Source of the DNA: an uncultured Collinsella sp.
Lineage (GTDB): Bacteria > Actinomycetota > Coriobacteriia > Coriobacteriales > Coriobacteriaceae
DNA length: 26,193 bases
Direction: 5' to 3'
Assembly (NCBI GenBank): GCA_900540095.1
Contig: UQEO01000020.1
Location: forward strand, 1 to 26,193
Below, in pieces: positions 22,874 through 26,193 of this stretch. Position 1 is the stretch's first letter. Each line of letters begins with the position of its first letter. Under the pieces are notes generated by a model. That model searched no databases. It saw nothing but the letters and a program-made list of their open reading frames with translations, and was not told the DNA's origin. Both the position numbers and the translations under genes were made by a program.

Positions 22874-24781
22874 CTAGAGCTCCTTTTGCAGATAAAGGCC
22901 ATGGTCATAAAATCCAAGATGGCGATAGTACTCGCGTGTGCCAATCGCGCTAATCACGTTGATACGCGCATAACCCGCATCCCGGGCAATCTCGCACGCA
23001 CGCTCTACGAGCAAACGCCCCAACCCGTGATGCTGCGCCGCCTGTCCCTGGTCGCCCACGCGCGCCGCCATGCCATACACGTGCACCTCGCGAATCATCG
23101 CCTCGTCCGGCGTCGTCGGCAACTCGTCTGCGTGCGCGGTAACAAACGCACGATCGGGAAGCGACAGTCGCAAAAAGCCCGCGATCTTGCCCTGCGGCGT
23201 CACCCACTGCAAAAAGCGCTCGCGCGTCACCGGCGTCTCGTACGCCACTTCCTCATCAAGAGATAGCTCATCCAAGTCGGCACCCGCCGTACTGATCTCG
23301 CGATAGCGAATCTCGCGCACCGTCGCACCGTCACCCCAAGCAGCCAGGCGGTTCTCAACGAGCTGACGCAGGTTGGGTTTCTTGTTGCCCACCATAATGT
23401 CGTCGGAGCTAAAGTCGCGGATCATGCGGCTGATGCGGCAGAACGCCGGCGTCACCACGATGTCGTCGGCCAACACATCGAGCAGCTCTTCCTCGGTATA
23501 GGGACGCCACTCGCCGCGCTCGTAGCAGCCCACCAGACGCGAGCCCTCGATGAGCGCACACGGATAGACTTTGACCTCGTCGGGCATAAAGGCCCCTTCG
23601 GTCATAAAGCGTTCGTAGTCGCGCTTATCCCCCTCCGGCGTGGCGCCCAGCAGGTTAAGCATAAAATGCGCATGGATCTTAAAGCCAAACAGGCGCGCAA
23701 GCGAAAACGCCCGTTCAATCTGCGCCACCGAAATGCGACGCTCGTTGATATCGAGCAGGTGCTGGTCGAGGCTCTGGATACCCATCTGGATCTTGGTGCA
23801 GCCCAGGCGGCGGATGAGCGTAAGCGCCTGCGGCGTTACTGCATCGGGGCGCGTCTCGATAACGAGTCCCACCACGCGATGCTTCGCCGTCTCGTTGATG
23901 CGCTGCTGACGCTCGAGCTCCTCCATCGTTGCCGTCTGCCACTCGGTGACCTCGCCCCACGGCGTACCGGGACCGTACAGACGACGCACCGCGCGGTTAT
24001 AGCCGCCCACGGCAGTATCCACACGCCCCTGCTCGTCGACAACGCCGGCAGCGAGCCCAGCCTCGTCTGTCGCAATGCCGGCAGCCCGATAGCGCTCGCG
24101 ACGCTCTGCTACCACCGGCGGCAGGGCATCGGCGGGAGCGTCATCGAGCAGGCGCCCCGCCTCGGCACGGCTGATGCCCGGACGCGCCAACATGGGGTTG
24201 GCCGCCACGCCGGCGACGGCATCGTCATTGAGCGCACGGAAAAGCTCTAACATAAACCATGTCTGATAGCCTTCCGGATAGTCGCTCCAGGTGCCACCGA
24301 GCACAATGAGCTCTATCTTGTCGGTCGCATGCCCCATTTGCGAAAGCGCCGTCAGGCGAGCGCTCACCTGCAGATACGGGTCAAAGCAATTTTGCTCCGC
24401 ACGGGCGCATGCCGGCTCGGCGTGCAGATAGCTCTTGGGCATGCGCAGATCGTTGGGGCAAAACAGGCAATCGCCCGAGCATGGCCAGGGCTTGGTAATG
24501 ACGGTAATGGTCGCCACGCCCGAGGCCGTTCGGCGCGGCTTCATACGCAGGACCTGCAGCAGTTGACGCTCCAGATCGGAATCGACATTCCACGCAGCCC
24601 ACCGAACCGGCTCCTCACGTTTAACCCGCTGGTAGAACGGCAGCAGACGGCGCTTGGCCAAATCGCGTTTGTCGGCACCCTCACGGCGCGCCTCGGCATG
24701 TATCAGTTTGACGAGCGCTTTGTCGTCCACGGTCTCGCCGCGACGCAGGGCCTCGAGTATGTTCAAGATAATCTGTTCCAT
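22874..24781 (-). CDS. elp3: Elp3-like tRNA uridine-34 modification enzyme (radical SAM/GNAT)
   Basis: Elp3 uses acetyl-CoA and a radical-SAM cluster to begin the 5-carboxymethyl modification of wobble uridine in tRNA. The 635-aa product has both domains. The radical-SAM part has CSGDCLFC (Cys101, 105, 108) followed by PNDLRMPKSYL, the Elp3 signature, with VLGGTWSDYP, VGLVIETRPD and KIQMGIQSLD. The C-terminal GNAT part (about 540-635) ends in HGLGRLLVERACEIARDAGY, then INVISAIGTREYYRHLGF. Elp3 occurs in many archaea and eukaryotes but only a scattered set of bacteria, including Clostridia and some Actinomycetota; here it stands without other Elongator subunits, as in other bacterial cases. 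The ATG at 24781 has a modest GGGGA upstream. A hairpin ends the upstream gene just before it. Confidence 0.95.
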   Translation of the reverse strand: MEQIILNILEALRRGETVDDKALVKLIHAEARREGADKRDLAKRRLLPFYQRVKREEPVRWAAWNVDSDLERQLLQVLRMKPRRTASGVATITVITKPWPCSGDCLFCPNDLRMPKSYLHAEPACARAEQNCFDPYLQVSARLTALSQMGHATDKIELIVLGGTWSDYPEGYQTWFMLELFRALNDDAVAGVAANPMLARPGISRAEAGRLLDDAPADALPPVVAERRERYRAAGIATDEAGLAAGVVDEQGRVDTAVGGYNRAVRRLYGPGTPWGEVTEWQTATMEELERQQRINETAKHRVVGLVIETRPDAVTPQALTLIRRLGCTKIQMGIQSLDQHLLDINERRISVAQIERAFSLARLFGFKIHAHFMLNLLGATPEGDKRDYERFMTEGAFMPDEVKVYPCALIEGSRLVGCYERGEWRPYTEEELLDVLADDIVVTPAFCRISRMIRDFSSDDIMVGNKKPNLRQLVENRLAAWGDGATVREIRYREISTAGADLDELSLDEEVAYETPVTRERFLQWVTPQGKIAGFLRLSLPDRAFVTAHADELPTTPDEAMIREVHVYGMAARVGDQGQAAQHHGLGRLLVERACEIARDAGYARINVISAIGTREYYRHLGFYDHGLYLQKEL

Positions 24782-24792
24782 GTCCCCATTGT

Positions 24793-24831
24793 AAAGGCAA
24801 AGGCGCCGGAGCCGATCTCGGCTTCGGCGCC
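24793..24831 (-). terminator. Terminator of the DUF4097 gene
   Basis: A 13-bp stem with one G-U-type position (GGCGCCGGAGCCG at 24802-24814 with CGGCTTCGGCGCC at 24819-24831) and a 4-nt loop. On the minus strand it is followed by TTTGCCTTTA. It lies about 47 bp past the DUF4097 stop and 20 bp before the elp3 start. Confidence 0.75.
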
Positions 24832-24878
24832 TTCATCAAAGAGCATGCCTATATGTACCGATCTCCGAAAACCGCATG

Positions 24879-25778
24879 TCACTCCGGATCAAACGACATG
24901 TCGCCCGAACCGACCTCGAAACGATACGTAGCAGACTTATCGCCGTTGTCGAATTCAAGATTCAATATGGTCTCGCCATCGTAGCCAAGCGGAAGGAAAT
25001 CGCTCTCGAAGTCACCGCTGCCCACGGTGAGGCTCGCCTTAAAGCCCGTAGAGTTCGGAACCGTCATCTCCACATCGCCCGAGTCCACGCTTACGTCCAT
25101 CGACTTCGCGGGGGCCTGGTAGAGCTCGAACGTCACATCGCCCGAACCGACCTCGGCATTCAGGGTATCGGTCACGGTACCCGTAAACTCGACGTCTCCC
25201 GAGTCCAAAGTCAGGTTGAGGTCATGACACGCAATGCCCGCGACCGTCAGATCACCCGATCCCACATTCGCTGTGATGCCCACCATGTTATCGGCAACAT
25301 CGCGCGGCAGTTCGACGGTAACCGTGCGGTCAATGGCGCGCTCGTCATCGCAATCGAACTGGCGAATCTTGAGCGTAGAACCCTTGATTTCGGCCAGGTT
25401 CTGGGTTGCCGCATCGAAGGCAACGGTCCCCGTTGCCACGCGACCGCTTTCAATTACGCGCACTGGCCCGCCGGAAACGTGTTTGACCTCGACCGTGCCC
25501 GACGTCACGTCCAAATCAAGCGATGTGAACGCGTCGGCATCAAACGTTTCGCTCGAAAGCTGTTGAGGCCGAGCGGAATAGTTACCGCTATCCAAAAGAT
25601 CGTCCTCGTCAAGCGCATCGTCCATACCAGACAAGCCGGATACAACATCGTCGAGATCCCACGGGCCATCAAAATGAATCAATGTCCGCGAAACGCCAAA
25701 GACAAGCCCGATGATGAGCACAAACGCTCCGATGCCAACGCCCAAGCGTACCTTGGATTCATGCGAAAGCTTCATCAT
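24879..25778 (-). CDS. DUF4097-family surface protein
   Basis: DUF4097 proteins are extracytoplasmic beta-helix or beta-roll proteins, often with a membrane anchor, linked in other Gram-positives to PadR/DUF1700 regulators; the role is unknown. The 299-aa product has an N-terminal hydrophobic segment (13-29) and a linker rich in Asp/Leu (about 40-65). Then follows a run of beta turns with the SGD or SGT motif: VTSGTVEV, VGSGDLTV, LDSGDVEF, VGSGDVTF, VDSGDVEM, VGSGDFES and VGSGDMSF. These seven turns are spaced roughly 20-35 residues apart, apart from a longer first gap, and define parallel beta rungs. The first ATG at 25778 overlaps the upstream stop as ATGA; an adjacent ATG at 25775 is equally possible. 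A terminator follows the gene. Confidence 0.88.
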   Translation of the reverse strand: MMKLSHESKVRLGVGIGAFVLIIGLVFGVSRTLIHFDGPWDLDDVVSGLSGMDDALDEDDLLDSGNYSARPQQLSSETFDADAFTSLDLDVTSGTVEVKHVSGGPVRVIESGRVATGTVAFDAATQNLAEIKGSTLKIRQFDCDDERAIDRTVTVELPRDVADNMVGITANVGSGDLTVAGIACHDLNLTLDSGDVEFTGTVTDTLNAEVGSGDVTFELYQAPAKSMDVSVDSGDVEMTVPNSTGFKASLTVGSGDFESDFLPLGYDGETILNLEFDNGDKSATYRFEVGSGDMSFDPE

Positions 25779-26193
25779 TCATCACCCTCTTTGGCGATCG
25801 GGTCAGCGGTAGTCACGGTAGCCACGTCAGTATCAACCGGAGCGGAAACATCCTGAGCCCTAGCGACCACCGGTGCCGGACCAACCTGAATATCCCCGCG
25901 CGCCCAATCGCCATCGAGTGCACGCGCCACCCAGTGATAGATGGGAATCGTGAAGAAGATCAGCGCAGCAAAGGGGCCGGCACCAAACAGGAACATCAGT
26001 AAAAAGAACAGCAGCCAGCACACGGCCCAATACGGGAATGACTGGAACGGACCCTTCACCGGAGTCGGACCAGCCGCACCGGTACCCGTCACCTGAGCCG
26101 TCGCCGCATTGGCAGCCTGCGCACTCCAGCTTGCCGCCTGCGCCGCCTTGGCTGCCGCGGCACTTGCCTGCGCTGCCGCCTCGCGAAAGCTGG
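25775..26193 (-). CDS. Membrane protein of unknown function (5' end outside window)
   Basis: The reading frame is open to the window edge (the GTG at 26092 is probably internal), so at least 139 residues are seen. The part next to the edge is very Ala/Gln-rich and likely helical (pattern A-A-Q-A-A, then WSAQAANAA). It leads to a Gly/Pro segment and two hydrophobic segments: YWAVCWLLFFLLMFLFG, then PFAALIFFTIPIYHWVA. The C-terminal 50 residues are hydrophilic (DGDWARGDIQVGP and so on). No catalytic motif is visible. It overlaps the DUF4097 gene by 4 bp and so should be translated with it, making it a likely partner in the same envelope function. A HAAS/DUF1700-like regulator could be its missing N-terminus, but nothing seen proves this. 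Confidence 0.65.
   Translation of the reverse strand, partial: SFREAAAQASAAAAKAAQAASWSAQAANAATAQVTGTGAAGPTPVKGPFQSFPYWAVCWLLFFLLMFLFGAGPFAALIFFTIPIYHWVARALDGDWARGDIQVGPAPVVARAQDVSAPVDTDVATVTTADPIAKEGDE

Noticed and set aside
22340..23266. 308-codon plus-strand frame across the spermidine-synthase-like and elp3 genes
   Set aside because: It spans the junction of two clear minus-strand genes and has no recognisable domain.

Overview
The window is high-GC, gene-dense chromosomal DNA. The gene set points to a gut Coriobacteriia member of the Actinomycetota, with Collinsella or a close relative as my best guess. The reasons are a large PurL with a fused glutaminase domain, a lactate dehydrogenase/ETF cluster, a bacterial Elp3, an LAxTG sorting signal, and strong GGAGG ribosome sites mixed with GTG starts. 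This is inferred from gene content; there is no rRNA to confirm it. No tRNA, rRNA, insertion sequence, prophage or CRISPR array is visible.

Layout. Positions 2-2662 hold the 3' part of purL, closed by a hairpin that also forms the leader of an EamA/DMT transporter gene (2762-3697). Next come minus-strand genes for a membrane diguanylate cyclase with an SGDEF site (3807-4949), a 2-keto-3-deoxygluconate permease (5138-6160) and the AzlCD branched-chain amino-acid exporter (6311-7316). A plus-strand HD-domain hydrolase gene (7443-8254) is broken by one missing base. It meets a minus-strand operon (8251-11876) for an FAD-dependent D-lactate/glycolate-type dehydrogenase, EtfB and a ferredoxin-fused EtfA. 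That set resembles electron-confurcating lactate dehydrogenase.

Positions 12222-15427 hold a plus-strand run of five small or secreted proteins: a 98-aa protein with a possible nuclease-like core, a membrane-anchored exoprotein, two signal-peptide proteins, and a tiny 93-aa protein with an LAQTG sorting signal. I cannot match this set to a named system; it looks like a cell-surface locus. A DUF554 membrane protein follows (15546-16262).

Positions 16350-21968 hold the most interesting unit: a TerB_N/TerB_C protein, a BrxD-type P-loop ATPase and an Lhr/BrxHI-like helicase. No BREX core gene (PglZ, PglX methylase, BrxC/PglY) is present. The first two genes overlap by 8 bp; the third follows a strong hairpin. 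Together they suggest a nucleic-acid-processing or defence/stress machine built from BREX and Ter parts.

The right end is minus-strand: a spermidine-synthase-like methyltransferase-fold protein joined to Elp3 (tRNA wobble-uridine modification), then a DUF4097 surface protein coupled to a partial membrane-protein gene that runs off the window.
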